From NCBI GenBank assembly GCA_025200525.1, contig CM045763.1:64181018-64245017 (forward strand): a stretch of 64,000 nucleotides of DNA, read 5' to 3'. Positions 12,301 through 24,753 of this stretch are shown here, in pieces (position 1 is the stretch's first letter; every line of letters begins with the position of its first letter). The stretch comes from Camellia lanceoleosa. Lineage: Eukaryota; Streptophyta; Magnoliopsida; Ericales; Theaceae. The notes under the pieces were generated by a model. It worked only from the letters and a program-made list of their open reading frames with translations. It was not told the DNA's origin and made no database searches. The position numbers and the translations under genes were made by a program.

Positions 12301-15300
12301 TATTTGACAGCATATGCACCTTTTAACTATCCAATTGTTAATTTTGTTATTCCATTACATGTTATTCCTCCAAGACCTGCCTTGGCCCTGGATTCGGCAG
12401 TGTGTTTGATCTACAAATATACATGTGGCAAAATTTCTGAGCTGGGGTAATTGCTTGATAGTGTTAGTGGCTGCCATGCGTGAGAACACAGGTCGAGTCT
12501 GAGGTAGTCATTCCATCAAATAGTGGTAGGGCTGGGGTTAGCCTCAGCTCATCCCAGGCCTAGCTCAGCACTTGGCTGGACTAACTATTATTAATTGCCG
12601 CCTTCTTTTTTTTTTTAAACCTTTCTTCTAAAATTTTGAGATAGATTCTGTATTGTGACAGATTGTGCTTATCATTTTTATTCAGACAGTTTGGAGAATT
12701 TCCTTTGAGTGGTTTCATTTAATTAATTTTATGTGGCTTTTCATCCTTATTTATTTATTGTTTCCATGCCTTTACTAGAGAGCTTGGCTATTGAAGCTTT
12801 TGGCTATTGAGTTACACACTGGTGATATGGTTTGTTCCAGCCATCGGGAAGCATGCCAAAGTATTCTTGCTCATATTTTTGGGCAGGACGTCATTGAGTA
12901 TGGCACCGATTTTAATACTTCTCACTCATTTCTCCTTCAAAATAGTGCTGATGGTGTGGGAACCAGAACAATCAGCAAGAGTAAGGTACCAGTGGTCACC
13001 ACTTACTGTTTTCTTTTGTTTTTCACATATAACTATAGCATATAGATTGGGTCTGAATGTTGCTTACCTGATGCTTCTGAATGAATTCTCTATGCACATT
13101 ACATACCCATCTCTATTTTAGATCAATATACTTTTTGTTGGTCAGTGAACTCCATCATTTGAGATCAACATATTCTTTCTCTTGTCTGACCTCCATTGGC
13201 CCTTCACAGTTAATTGAATTTACTGGCTTCTTGAGCTGTTGCTGTCCATTGGATCCAATTCTCTTATTCCCATCCTTTTTTGTTTGTGACCTCAAACTTC
13301 TGTCCATACCTCGAGGAGATTTGTTGCTCATAACCATCATAATAAACACCTGGTATGGCATTAAGGTTCTTAATCATCTCAAAACCCATTCCAATGTTTC
13401 ATTGCATATATCCTTTTTTACCCCTTTCATTGAATCCAAGCCCTCCACTTTCCCAGCTTTAGCATAGCAATTGTCACACAGTCAAGAGGGTATAATGAAT
13501 CAAGGTCCTTCCGTCTCATCATTTCAAGATAAATTTCCACAAGTCTCAATTCTACTCTACAATCAAACCAAATTCCTTCTTCAGAGAGATGAAATTCATC
13601 ACTCATCCTTCTTAGGCTAGATCTACCAGAGTCCACCTATTGTCACTCCAGAATTCAGTCTTTCTGCCACTTTCTTGCACATTTAGCCTTATCATACCAA
13701 TCCCGTTCTCTTTTTAATCAGATCTTCACCATCACTAAAATCTGCTCATCTCTTATTTTCATAATAGGGCCTGCTTTCTAATGCCTTTTCTGTGTGGAAG
13801 CTAATTAACTTTTGCCTGCTTTTGTTGTCTAGGTGTTAGAATTGCTCGAAGTTGTCCAGTTCAGGTCTCCGGATACCAGTATGAAGTATTCTCAGGCTGT
13901 TTCTAATATGAAATTTGGGTTTCTGGTATGATGCTAAAACTTGATGTTGTTTCATATGTTGTTTCTCTTCTGTATCTGATAATATGTGTTTTGTAGGCTG
14001 AGGATATACTCAGGAATCCGGCAACTTCTGCAAAGGGAGGTATTTATTACTATTCAGAGCGTGGTGATCGTTTAGTTGACCTTGCTGCATTCCGTGACAA
14101 ACTTTGGCAGGTTGTCTTCTTTGGTTTATAAATTTCCTGTATCGTGTTTTCGTTTTTTTACGTCTAAAGTATGTCTTCTCTAGCTTAGTGTAACTTCTTT
14201 TTTCCAAGCTTTTGGTGGAGTCTCCTCTTGTGCTGATTTTGAGTTTGCTGTTTCAGAAATGCAACAACATTAATCCCCAACTGAGCTCTTTTGGCAGTGA
14301 AGTTGAGCTCAATGAAGTAAGTGATACAATTCAACAATTATTACGATGGGGATGGAAGTATAATAAGAACCTCGAAGAACAAGCTGCCCAACTTCATATG
14401 TTAACTGGTTGGTCCCAGATTGTTGAGGTCAGTGTCTTTAGTTTATGATTTATTGTTTCAAATTCACCTGGAATTCTCTGTTTTCCATTGTTCTCTCATA
14501 CTAATGCTTGTTTTTCAAACTTTATATTTCTCTCGTGTCTTTATCTTTTTATTGCCATGATAGGTCTCTGCATCCAGAAGAATATCATCTCTTGAAAATC
14601 GATCAGAAATTTTGTTTCAGTAGGTCACCTTTTTATCTTCAGTATTTCGTCTTTTATTTTCTATAGTCACTGTGTAATTATTCCATCTCAATACTGACAG
14701 GTTGCTTGATGCCTCTTTGAGTGCTTCTGCTTCTCCGGACTGTTCCCTGAAGATGGCAATAATATTGACCCAGGTAGTATTATTATCTGCTTACCTGTTT
14801 TGACCTTTAATCACTGAACAATGACTTGAGCAATTTCTTGGTTTATTGTTTTGATCTCTTCAATTGCTGAAATTTCCCAAGGTTGCTCTTACATGCATGG
14901 CCAAACTACGCGATGAAAGATTTTTATGCCCTGGAAGTTTAAACTCTGACACTGTGACATGTCTTGATATTATCATGGCTAAACAATTGTCAAATGGAGC
15001 CTGTAACTCGATTTTGTTCAAGCTTATCATGGCGATCCTTAGAAATGAATCATCAGAAACATTGAGGAGACGGTATGGTTTAGTTAGGTTCTCAATCATT
15101 CCTAATTGATTAGTTTGATTAGTTTTTAGTATATGCATCTGACCTTTAATATTTATGCATTCAGCCAATATGCCTTGCTTCTTAGTTACTTCCAGTACTG
15201 TCAGCATATGCTTGATCCAGATGTTCCGATGTCAGTTCTGCAGTTCTTGTTGCTCAATGATCAAAACACTGAGGATCTGGACCTCCAGAAGGTTTGAAGT

Positions 15301-18300
15301 TTTGAATTCCTTATCGTCCATTCGTGTAATATCTTGTCACAAAATATCTTACTAAATATTGTGCTTTTCAGGTTGACAAAGAGCAGTCAGAATTAGCTCG
15401 AGCCAATTTTTTTATTCTAAAGAAAGATGCTCAAGCAATTCTAGATTTGGTGGGTGCCGTGATATATTTTTCATATATGTACTTCAGAGCCTATTTTGCT
15501 TAGCTATGTTTTGTTTGTTTACCTTCTTTTAACCAGGTTGACATTGGTGGATAAATTCTTAATTCTCATTGTACTTAAATTTGCATCATTACCATGTCCA
15601 CAATTTGCCCTTGTGCCTTGAAGACTGCTAGACTTGCTATCTATGTACTTCAATTGTGATCACTTTCTTTTTCCTCTTCTGCATATAAGTTATTTTTATT
15701 CTTTTCTTTTTAATTTTAACCTTCAGGTTATAAAGGATGTTACTCAAGGCAGTGAATCTGGAAAGACAATATCACTTTATGTCCTGGATGCATTGATTTG
15801 TATTGATTATGAGAAGTACTTCTTAAGCCAACTTCAAAGTAGAGGTTTCCTAAGGTCTTGCTTTATGAGCATCAGCAATCTTTCTTACCAGGTGAGTGTT
15901 CCTTCTATGAAATTACTTCTTTTAATTATTATTCTCTTTTAGCTTAAAAAAAGTATTATCGATATTTTTTCAAAAATGCTAATAGCTAGATGGCCTGCTA
16001 TAAAGATTGGAGGATGTGAGGCATTGCAAATTTCTGGATATTTAGTTTATCATGCTGTAAAACTTTTATGTACTTCATTAAGGCTGAGAATAGATAAGTT
16101 TTCTATTTCTGATGAAATTTATTTAGATAAGCTGTAGAGCTTTTCCCTTTGATGTGTGATCTGAAAGGTCATCCTTTTTCTTAAGATACTAGTTTTTCTT
16201 CTTGCATTTGATAAGTTTAAAAAGAAAACACCTGCCTTTGGAACCAGCTGATTACATTTTCACAAGTTGTGATGATGCCTATCAGCTGACCATTTGATAA
16301 TGGTCTCGACTCTGGATTAAGTAGTGTTTTGTGATCAACTTCAAACCAACAACTGCAGAGATCCTTCATACCTGTTATATTAGCCATCCTTGCTTGTAAG
16401 CTTTATAAACTAACTTGCAGTCAATCATGTCTAGGAAATACCTGAGTTTGTTTGTATTCATACATTCTATTTCTGTGTTTGCTGAAGTGTAATATCAATC
16501 AAAGTTTAGCACCCTGTTGTTCCTTTGATAACTATTTTGGATTTTATCATAGTTCTATTGCTCCTGATCAAAGCAAACTCTACTGTTATATCACTGTGTA
16601 ATTTTTAGGATGGTGGGCGATCATTGGATTCATTGCAGCGAGTTTGTACTCTTGAGGCAGAACTTGCTCTATTGTTGAGAATTAGCCACAAATATGGGAA
16701 ATCAGGCACCCAGGTTCTATTTTCTATGGATGCTTTGGAACATATTGCGTCATGCAGGGCAGTCAATATGCAGATTAAGGTATTGTTTGTGTTCATCTCT
16801 CTCTTTTATTTCATTTAATTTTTACCCACTCTATGTTGCATTTTTTACCAGGGAAGTCTAAGGCGGGTTGATGCTAAGTTTGGGAGAGATTTATCTGTGG
16901 ATGTTGATAAACGACGAATGATCATAGCTCCAATTTTGAGATTAGTGTTTTCTCTGACTTCATTGATTGATGCATCTGATTTCTTCGAGGTCAGTCTCTA
17001 TTTGCCTTTTCAAGACCTACTTGCTTAGGTCTTACCGTCTTACTTGTGTAAATTGGTGTATATATCTATTTATTATTTGTTAGAATTTTCTTTTCCAGTG
17101 AAGTTCTCACACTAGAATCGTGATTCCATGCTCCTTTGTGGCTTGTGGGACCAACACCTATTAGTGTTGGAATTGCTGTTTAGTGTTGTTAGTTCTCTCT
17201 TGCATTTCCAAATCTTTAAATCACTTTCAGAAATATACTTCTTGAAACCCGTTTGTGCTTCTGCTTCAGTGTCCACTGTGCCGCGTGAGTGCTGGTGGAA
17301 TTATCGTATCCTATTCTTAGTTGAATAAATGTGCTTCTGCATGCAGCAGCCTTTCTTTGTGTTCCTTTATGTTCAGTTCTTGTCCCGTTGGTGGCTGTTA
17401 TGTTGTTGTTTTGTGTCTTTGCATGGTCTTATTTGCTTTCTCGATCCATTTGTTCTGCTTCTGCCCCTGCTTTGTACTTCAAGAATGTATGTTATTGTTA
17501 TTAACATATCATTATTCTAAGTCCCAGATTCTTGTGTTTTCTATTTATCATGTAGCTTTTCTTGAATGTGTGTATAACTTTAAATTGTTTAGAAAATCTG
17601 GAAAGTCCAAATGCTTTGACAGTGAATCATCTTTATATGCACTACTCTTCAGCTTGCTGTCTTTTTCATTTTATAATTTATACATGAATATGCTTATTTT
17701 CTGTACAGAGATATCCATTTCAAAACTTCATATCATATGTTATTACACTGCAATGATAAATGTACGAGGGTACTAGATGGTATAGTTTTAAATAAAGTAG
17801 TAAGAGGATTGTGGAGATATGTTTAAGTAAAACTAAGACAATATATGAAGTGTATTTTTAGCTAAACTAGAAATAGAATATGAAGTATATAAAATCTTTA
17901 TGAAGTTCTTTATCTCTTTACATTTATTAGCTACTGTTTCATGGTTATTGCTTCTATAAATTCTAGAGTTGAGTAGATTGTAACTAAGTAATGAAGGGAA
18001 CTACTTTAAACCTTTCATTTATTTTTACTTCTTTTTGCTCTTGCCATGAGTTACCGAGTAATTACCGTAGGACTTGTACATTTTTGTTTCTTGTGATTCT
18101 TCGTACCTCTTTGTTTACTTTTCAAGCATTCATTAACATTATTTTTGTTAATCCTGGGCATCTAATAGGTGAAGAATAAAATTGTTCGTGAAGTAATAGA
18201 TTTTATCAAAGGGCATCAATTTCTCTTTGATCAAGTTCTTCGGGAAGATGTTTCTGAAGCTTCCGATGAATTGACTCTGGAGCAGTTAAATCTTGTTGTT

Positions 18301-21300
18301 GGTATACTTAGCAAGGTAAATCTAGTTTGAGCTGTACTGGCCTTCAGTTGGCTCTGCAGCTTTTGTGTAACCTCATCTTTGAGCTCCCTTGTTTGGGAAA
18401 AATAATAATCACTAAGATACTGTTCGGTTCACTGGAATTAAATAGAACGGAATGGAATGATCATTGCTTAGCATTCCTATGGAATGACTATTCCTTTACA
18501 AAGGTAAATAATGATTCCGTAAAATACATTTTCCATCATTTTTTAAGTGAACCAATCGTGAGAATGGACATTATGATAGAATGATTATTCCATTCCACTT
18601 GGAACCAAACATTGCATAATAACATTTGGATGCATCCAAGTCAACATTCTTGTCCCTTGTTTTTTTACCCCATGAACTTGTCCTTCATGGAATCTTTTCT
18701 TCACATTTAATCCTGCGTTTGATTACACAACTCTTTTATGTCCTGTAGGTTTGGCCATATGAAGAGGGTGTCGAATATGGTTTCGTTCAAGGTCTCTTTG
18801 GGATGATGTGTGCTATTTTCTCACGTGATTTAGAATCTCTTACTTTCACACAATCTGTACAGACTCTAGAGGTAACTCATCTCAGTTGGCAGTTTAATAG
18901 GGAAGGTACAGACTTGATCAAAATGAATTTATATTTAACTTCTCTCTTCATTTCGTTATTAATTCTCAGAATCAGCAGAGATTGGAGCTGAACACATTTT
19001 GTCTTTGCTTTAGCCTGAGCTCTTACCTATATTTTCTGGTCACAAAGAAAACCTTAAGACTACAGGTAGATATGGACAAGTGTAGAGATCATAAAATATT
19101 GGTTTTTATATTATTAGTCCAAAAATTTCGAGATTTGTCTTTGTTAAAATGATGTGACAGATTCTTCTTGTCTATGTCTCTAACCACCATGATTCGTCTT
19201 AGGTTTCAGATAGTCTCCCGGATTATCAAGCACCTGCTGTGCAGAAGCTGCCCACACTTACTTTACTTGGTTCTTTTCTTAATTCTGTGACAACTGCTCT
19301 TGAAAGAGCTGCTGAGGAAAAATCTTTACTGCTTAACAAGGTAAAGATGGTTTGCTGCTGTTGCACTGCTTTCCATATGTAGTCATTATGTGCTTATTTT
19401 TTTTTTGTTAAGTTACAACTAAAGGTTATTTACCTTTATGTTTTTCTAGATTCAAGACATAAATGAACTGTCGAGACAAGAGGTGGATGATATTATCAAT
19501 ATGTGTGTTCAGCAAGATCGTGTTTCTTCATCTGACAATATACAGAAAAGGTATTTAACATGGATTTGTTTGTTTCTTTCTTTTAGGTGAAAGAAAGAAA
19601 TATTAAAATATTAGAGGGAATTCTGTCTGAAAGTTTGTTTTATTTTTAGGTATAAAATATTAAAATTAGAAGTAATAGCCATAAGCAGGTACTTATAGAG
19701 AGTTTGTGTTCAATTTTAAAAAATAAAGACCACTTGCATCTTGAAAAGGACTTGCTTCAAATGTATATAGAACAATGCATATGTAAAGGAAAATCAAATC
19801 AAGGGGATATGTAAGTTGTATTCAAATAACTTGACTTTTAATGATAGAAGTATGACACATGAAGAAAGGAGAGGAGTCATGGAAATTTCCATTTGTTTGC
19901 ATCAAAATAGCCTAAACGTTTCCGTTTACGAAGAGACCGAAATGGAGCAATGGATAAAATAATGAAATTCTTGTGTTTCCATACAAACATACCGGAACAT
20001 AACAAAACAAATAGATAAAAATATAAAATGCTCATGAGATATAGTAATACTATCGCTATTATTGACTAAATAAATTTGTAGATCTTATTTTGTTGGGAAT
20101 CATTTATACTTATGTTAAATAAAATTGAGTTAAGAAAAAATGTGAATGGGGGAATTGGATCGATGATAAAATGGATTCTTGGGTCGTGAATTGTGATTTG
20201 TTTGATGATGGAGAAAGAGAACTTTGGCTCAATAAAATTGAGTTATTTGATAGTACTAAACAATTTTTGATTTGTAGCAATATAGATTTTTATTTTTTTT
20301 ACACTCGTTCATTTGTGTGAATGATTATTTAAATCTCGATATGTTTAATTAATCAATGACTAGGCTTTTATTCATTTACATATATGTGTACTTTCAATAT
20401 CTTTTCGTTGCTTCCGAAACTTTCCGTGCTACTCGAAACAAATCACTGAAACTAATTTTTTATCCTCGTGTATGGAATGCAGCATATTGTATTAGCGATA
20501 TCTGTCTGTATAATCACTTGATCTAGAAAGAGCTGCCTAATATTCCTTTTAATGTGTGTTAAATATGTTCTCTCTCCCTATGCAGGAGGTATATTGCAAT
20601 GGTGGAAATGTGCCACATTGCTGGAAATAGGGATCGACTTATTACTTTACTACTACTGCTTGCAGAGAATGTACTGAACATTATCTTTATCCATTTCCAG
20701 GACGGGTATGCCCCTTATTACTTTGCTGTTGCATTATTCATGAAAGTTATTTGTTTTGTTGATCCAATGCTCTGTTGCCAGTTCGTATCAACGTGATACA
20801 GGTACATCAATGAAAATGATTACGTACAGCACCAAGCCTGATACTGAGGAGGAGGATATACCTTTGCTGTGCGGAAAGTTAATTCCAACTTTAGAAAGAC
20901 TTGAGTTGCTGAGTGAGGTCCGCTGCTTAAATCTTCCTTTTTGTTTTGTGTGCTATTTAGTATTTTGGTTTTCTTAGCCATCCCAATCTAGGTATGTCTG
21001 GTATATGCTGTATTGCTATTTTCAACTTCACTTTACACACTCATTTGTGGAATAACTGCTTACCTGGTATCGGGGCTACTTTAGTTATTTTATTTATTTA
21101 TTATTATGTTAAATCGTAAAATTATGAGTAAATTATGCCTGCTTGAACACTCTACATCTTTTTTGGATTGTCTCTAGATTATTATTATTATTATTATTAT
21201 TATTATTTTTTCCAATTAAGCGTTGTAACTTTCCATATTTGTCCAGTATCATATACTGAATTGCTGAAAGATGACACTGTAGACTGGGGGCTAAATTGAA

Positions 21301-21576
21301 CAAATTTAGAAAATTAAGAGGGTTTATTTGAATGAAAATTTAATGGGCTTAATCCGAAAATGGTGTAAAGTTTAACAGCTGGTGCAATTTACTTCAAAAT
21401 TAGTATTCATTGTAGCTGGGACTCTGTTCGATCCATGAATTATCCTAACGTTAATTATGAACGGTTCTTATGGTGTTTACTTGGATATGCAGGACAAAAC
21501 AGGTCATGACCTGAAGGTTTTCCACAGACTGGTGAATTCACTCAAGGAAATTACAATTCAAAAGTTAGCATCATGA
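366..21576 (+). CDS. NUP205: NUP205, nuclear pore scaffold nucleoporin (3' part)
   Basis: This is a large alpha-helical scaffold nucleoporin of the inner ring of the nuclear pore (Nup192/Nup205 family). Exons: 366-467, 609-752, 6872-7002, 7094-7213, 7458-7581, 8277-8474, 10122-10240, 10371-10521, 10685-10797, 10889-10970, 11055-11141, 11260-11337, 12779-12985, 13833-13925, 13997-14110, 14257-14427, 14564-14619, 14701-14773, 14882-15072, 15165-15291, 15372-15449, 15727-15891, 16609-16779, 16852-16989, 18169-18315, 18749-18871, 18970-19065, 19203-19340, 19450-19550, 20586-20705, 20782-20917, 21493-21576. They sum to 3,978 nt (1,325 codons plus TGA) with consistent phases, which supports the splicing. 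Recognised stretches include NPIERKNWFPDIEPLFKLL, YDLPVVVGPHIGGSSQPLTAQ and DILEKLSKPDINALLHEF. Plant NUP205 has roughly 1,800 residues, so about a quarter is missing upstream. No stop or frameshift was seen, so the gene looks functional. Identity comes from remembered family sequence. Confidence 0.93.
1151..5925. mobile_element. Unclassified non-coding insert in a NUP205 intron
   Basis: The intron from 753 to 6871 is far longer than its neighbours because of this block. Its base composition and texture differ from the flanks: many CATGC/GCATG words, a GC-rich start with a hairpin (GTCCGAACT near 1167 against AGTTCGGAC near 1228), and a long non-coding middle. No credible protein is encoded. 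The outer ends are weakly inverted: GTTACTGTAGAC near 1152 against the complement of GTCTATAGTTAC near 5920 (about 10 of 12 match). No convincing target-site duplication or direct LTRs were found, so the class is unknown; a non-autonomous retrotransposon derivative or a DNA element are both possible. Confidence 0.5.
3337..4230. repeat. Degenerate tandem repeat, unit about 305 bp
   Basis: Similar blocks start near 3339, 3647 and 3952. Each begins with a CTGAAATTACATGCCAAATG-like string, followed by GCATGCAAA-rich text and then CCTCAAAACTCAAAGCTAG-like text. Spacing is close to 305 bp and the copies are strongly diverged. They lie inside the large intronic insert. Confidence 0.65.
5980..6039. 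repeat. 30-bp perfect tandem duplication
   Basis: Two head-to-tail copies of a 30-bp unit containing GCATGGAACTAAAAGC, just right of the large insert in the NUP205 intron. The copies appear identical, which suggests a recent duplication. Confidence 0.85.
8743..8970. repeat. Diverged tandem duplication, unit about 123 bp
   Basis: Two copies start at GCCAGTTGTGTTGTG (8743) and GCCAGTTTTGTTGTG (8866). Both continue with a GAATTTATGG block, an ATTAAG block and a TACTAGA-TTGT block. They lie in the NUP205 intron between the exons at 8277 and 10122. Confidence 0.7.
9190..9720 (+). mobile_element. Probable LINE (L1-type) 3' remnant
   Basis: Broken plus-strand frames resemble the region after the reverse transcriptase of plant L1 LINEs (zf-RVT). 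They contain a stretch ending WRATPFCLTWCIWWKKNED, preceded by an MMWVFPRL-like string and by remnants of a Cys-rich segment. Plant LINEs typically show W..APLCL.W..W.ERN at this point. Several frameshifts make it clearly dead. It lies in a NUP205 intron, so it is tolerated there. The assignment rests on motif memory. Confidence 0.45.
11338..12778 (+). other. Long NUP205 intron without recognised gene
   Basis: AT-rich intron sequence. Part of 12440-12590 contains words reminiscent of a tRNA-like A box and B box (GTTAGTGGC and AGGTCGAGTCT), so a decayed SINE is possible. Nothing else could be supported. Confidence 0.4.
12986..13832 (+). other. NUP205 intron with possible decayed coding fragment
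   Basis: The sequence is less AT-rich than neighbouring introns. The minus strand at 13427-13636 has an open frame with text such as LVEIYLEMMRRKDLD. No family was recognised and stops interrupt the flanks. It may be an old retroelement or gene fragment; it is not called a gene. Confidence 0.3.
18415..18620. mobile_element. MITE-like element in a NUP205 intron
   Basis: The left end TGTTCGGTTCACTGGAAT is nearly the inverse of the right end ATTCCACTTGGAACCAAACA, with an AT-rich interior of about 170 bp rich in GGAATGAT words. This is typical of a small non-autonomous DNA transposon, possibly hAT-like. A clear target-site duplication was not identified. Confidence 0.55.
19551..20585 (+). other. 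AT-rich NUP205 intron
   Basis: No coding potential and no clear inverted or direct repeats were recognised. Confidence 0.5.
21178..21207. repeat. (ATT)n microsatellite
   Basis: About ten ATT units in the last NUP205 intron. Confidence 0.95.
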
Positions 21577-23110
21577 AATGCAAAGAGTGTTTTTACGTGG
21601 ACCGGTGCAAATTGTTTTCACATGACTCGAGTCAATTCCAGGTCGTCGTTAATATAGTCATGTTGTCCCCGGGATGGTGTGCTTCGGCTCATCTTGTATG
21701 TAAAATGTGTAAAATGTTTTTGTATTCTTATTTATGAGTAGTTGCTGCTTTCATTCCAAATCGTGGTTAGCCGATCTCCCTTGATTTTACAAGACTCTTG
21801 ACTTTACAATTTATATGTCTTTTCGGTTTCTGAGGTTTTCCTGGCTACCAAACTGTAGTTCATGGGAGCATATTGAATAAGAACCGAGACTGCGATGAGA
21901 ATTAGTATGGAATAGGCAAGTCTGAATGAGGGAAAACATTTTGTAAGTACAGATTAATTTTAAGTTTTCATTTAACTTTAGACTATGTCTGAATGATAGG
22001 ATTATATCTTAAGGGGAATGAGATGTACTATGATTCCACTGTTTCGATGAGGTTTGAAAGGGAATGTGATTTCTGATTTACTAATATTCCAAGTAGAACC
22101 AGTTTCCTAAATTAGTGGGAATTTGATCCTCCTCTTTTTTCTTTTTTTCAGTACAACACAAAATTCCATTCCTGGTTTTTGAATTCATGCAAACATAACC
22201 TTAATTCATATCATGTATTCATTCTCATACTTGGGGGGCTATTTATATGAGTAGTTTGTTGTTTAATTTGACTTGAAAATTGAACAAATTTTATATTGTT
22301 TTCAAGTTTGACTTGTTTTAACCTAGTTTAAATTAGTGGTTTGATTGATTTATTTATTTATTATATTGTGCATATAATTTTTGAACCAAATTTTGTGTTT
22401 ATTTACCGAGTCTCAAATAAATTAGTAATACTAAGAACACTAACAAAGATACCAATTAATACACAAGATTTATATTTAAGTTATACCACTTGATGTGAGG
22501 CTCACTTAACGTTTTATCTAATTGGTATGTTTATTGACACGCTTGTTAGTGTTCATAACATTATTATAAATAAAAAGGGGTTTAATCCAAACAAAAGGGC
22601 CATCAAAATAAATATTGAGTGATTTTTGCATTCAGAAAACTCTTTTGTGCCCTGGTCTTCGTTGTTCTTTGCACTTCTTTTTTATAATGAATCAAACTTG
22701 CTTTGTGTCCGTGTCTTACTGTGTCTGATTTTGTATGTCAAGTGTGTGATCGAAACACAAGTTGATTGATTTAAAATAATGAGTTTATAATTTTAAGTGG
22801 GGTTAGTATAGATTTTGAATGTAGAGCTACATTTTTTTAAGACGGTAGAGCCTACGATTTTAAACCAATCAAAATACATGTTTTGTTCACCTACTAACAA
22901 ATTCATTTTCCTGTTATAGTTTAGAATCTCTTTAATTTTATTGTTCAGTGATCAAAATATTTCCCAATTTATGTTATGTGAATCAATACTTATGTTAGTA
23001 TATCTTTTATTTTTCTTGAATCAGATTGTATTAATTCTTGTGGGCTGAATTTCCTTTTGGATTGTAAATTGGAATTTGGTTGACTATACTTGTGTTAATT
23101 TGTTACAATT
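21577..23110. other. NUP205 3' UTR and AT-rich intergenic DNA
   Basis: Sequence after the NUP205 stop is non-coding. The first few hundred bases are likely 3' UTR, but no decisive polyadenylation signal was picked. An imperfect inverted pair (CTATGTCTGAATGA near 21985, and the complement of TCATGCAAACATAA near 22186) hints at another old MITE. Nothing codes for protein. Confidence 0.5.
22435..22554. mobile_element. Small MITE, 120 bp
   Basis: The left terminus GAACACTAACAA is the exact inverse of the right terminus TTGTTAGTGTTC. The similarity continues loosely inward (ATACCAATT and AATTGGTAT). The target-site duplication is uncertain. Confidence 0.65.
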
Positions 23111-23116
23111 TGTGCT

Positions 23117-23760
23117 TTAGGCTAGGTTGGGAAAGATGGTTTGTGGCTATTTTACTCACAAAAGACAAAATAGATTATTTTAGACCATCTCCAACGGAGA
23201 ACCAAACCCAGCATCAGATTCAAAATTTGATGAAAAATCCACTTTTTGAAGCTCCAACCGTTGCACCAAACTCATATCAAAATGACAATTCAGCAAACAA
23301 AACATCAAACTGATACCAAGACACAGATTTTACCAAATCACTATTACTGACCGTTGAAGGTGGTACACCGGTCAACCAACCGGTCGCCTGGCCGGTTGAC
23401 CAACCGGTCGCCCGGTTCTCTTTGAAATACATGGGTTCAAATCGGTCAAAAACAGTTTAAACAGTTAAAAAAATAAAAAAAAAAAAAATTTGCCTTTGCC
23501 GATCGACCGGTTGGTCAACCAGCTTGTCGACCACCTCCCCAATTTCACTTTGATGCTCACCGTTGGAGCGCCTCGTATCAAATTGAGAAAATCGTCATTT
23601 TCTTCTTCAAATTTGATGAAAAAAGAAATGCAGCGTTGGAGATGCTCTTAGCCATAACAAATAAAACATCATATTCAACCCATAATCATTACATTCTTTT
23701 CTCACAAAAAAAAGTTAAAAAAGCCAAAAAGTCAAAAAGTCATTCCCAAACCAAGCCTTT
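23117..23760. mobile_element. Older MITE carrying a nested PIF/Harbinger-type MITE
   Basis: Left text AGGCTAGGTTGGGAA (about 23119) matches the complement of right text TTCCCAAACCAAGCCT (about 23742-23757). Both ends continue into GACTTTTTGGCT-like words. The interior is split by the younger 465-bp element. The exact ends were not fixed. Confidence 0.5.
23183..23647. mobile_element. PIF/Harbinger (Tourist-like) MITE
   Basis: Terminal inverted repeats GACCATCTCCAACG and CGTTGGAGATGCTC match at 13 of 14 positions. They are flanked by TTA on both sides (23180-23182 and 23648-23650). A 3-bp TTA/TAA duplication is the hallmark of PIF/Harbinger elements, and the ATCTCCAACG terminus is common among plant MITEs. 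The interior has self-complementary CCGGTCAACC and GGTTGACC blocks at 23370-23530. No coding capacity. Confidence 0.8.
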
Positions 23761-24513
23761 TTGCCCAGGCTAAAATAGTCAAAAAAGTCAAAAAACCAAT
23801 CTACTTTCCAAAAAGCCAACCCATTATAATTTTAGATTATTTTGGTGTTTGTTACTTATTATAAATGCAGTTTTGCTATCTATAAAAAGTAAGTTTTAAA
23901 CGTAGTTTTGAAAGTTATATATAAAAGTTCTACACGGAGAGAGAGAGCAGATCTCTCTATGAGATTTTCAATGGTATTTCAGTTATGCTCTGACGATTCT
24001 TTTTATACTTTTAAAATATAGGTATACATTCCTAGAGTATAGATTTGCAGTTTTAAAGCATAAATCTGAATTTTTTATGCCTGAAATAGGGGTTTGAGAG
24101 TTTTCTCTCCCAATTTTGGCCTAAATTTTTAGATTTTGAATACCCATTATAATTCCCTTCTATCTCAAGCTTTCTCCCATACCATTGTGAATGTAATTCT
24201 TCCTTAACTCTAGCTTTTGGCATTGTTTGAAGTATAGAGGTGGCAATAGCGGTCGCAAAGTTGGACAGCAACGACAAGGATGATGTCGATAAGGACGGCA
24301 GACTTTCAAACAGATCTTGCTTAGTTTATTGCAAATCTTGCTTTCTAGATGATATCTTTGAGAAGACTGGTGGTTTTCCCTCATTCGTAGTTGGCTTTTT
24401 TTTGACAAATTTATTTATTTATTTTTGTTGTTGTTGTCGTCGTCTTTTTTTGTTGTTGTTGTTATTATTGTTGTATGGTTTGTATGGCCCATTGGGATCT
24501 TGTTTCTGTATGA

Positions 24514-24522
24514 TATTTTTAA
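24514..24522. repeat. Left target-site duplication of the 10.4-kb MULE
   Basis: TATTTTTAA is repeated exactly at 34948-34956 on the far side of the element. A 9-bp duplication is typical of Mutator-like elements. Confidence 0.85.
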
Positions 24523-24546
24523 GGGATTTTAGGTCAAAACCCCCTT
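24523..24546 (+). repeat. Left terminal inverted repeat of the MULE
   Basis: Begins GGGATTTTAGGTCAAAAC and mirrors the right end at 34924-34947 with three mismatches. Confidence 0.85.
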
Positions 24547-24753
24547 CCATGAGGCCCATTAGGTGTAAAGCCCATGGATGAAAACAATTGTGCCAAAAGT
24601 CCCTCGATTAAAAAAATATCGTGATTTGACTGAAATGCCCATCCATATAAGGGTGCAAATACGAAACAATTGCACCGTTTCTCTCCCGTTCCTCTGTGTC
24701 ATCGATTCAAAACCCTCCTCTCTTTTGAATATGATCGTTCGAAACCCTAGGAA

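Noticed and set aside
12440..12590. A SINE with pol III boxes
   Set aside because: The A-box and B-box matches are weak and no poly-A tail or TSD was found.
17321..17776. A 151-codon plus-strand open frame
   Set aside because: Composition is Cys/Phe/Leu-rich as expected from T-rich intron DNA; the NUP205 exons on either side (16852-16989, 18169-18315) join in phase without it.
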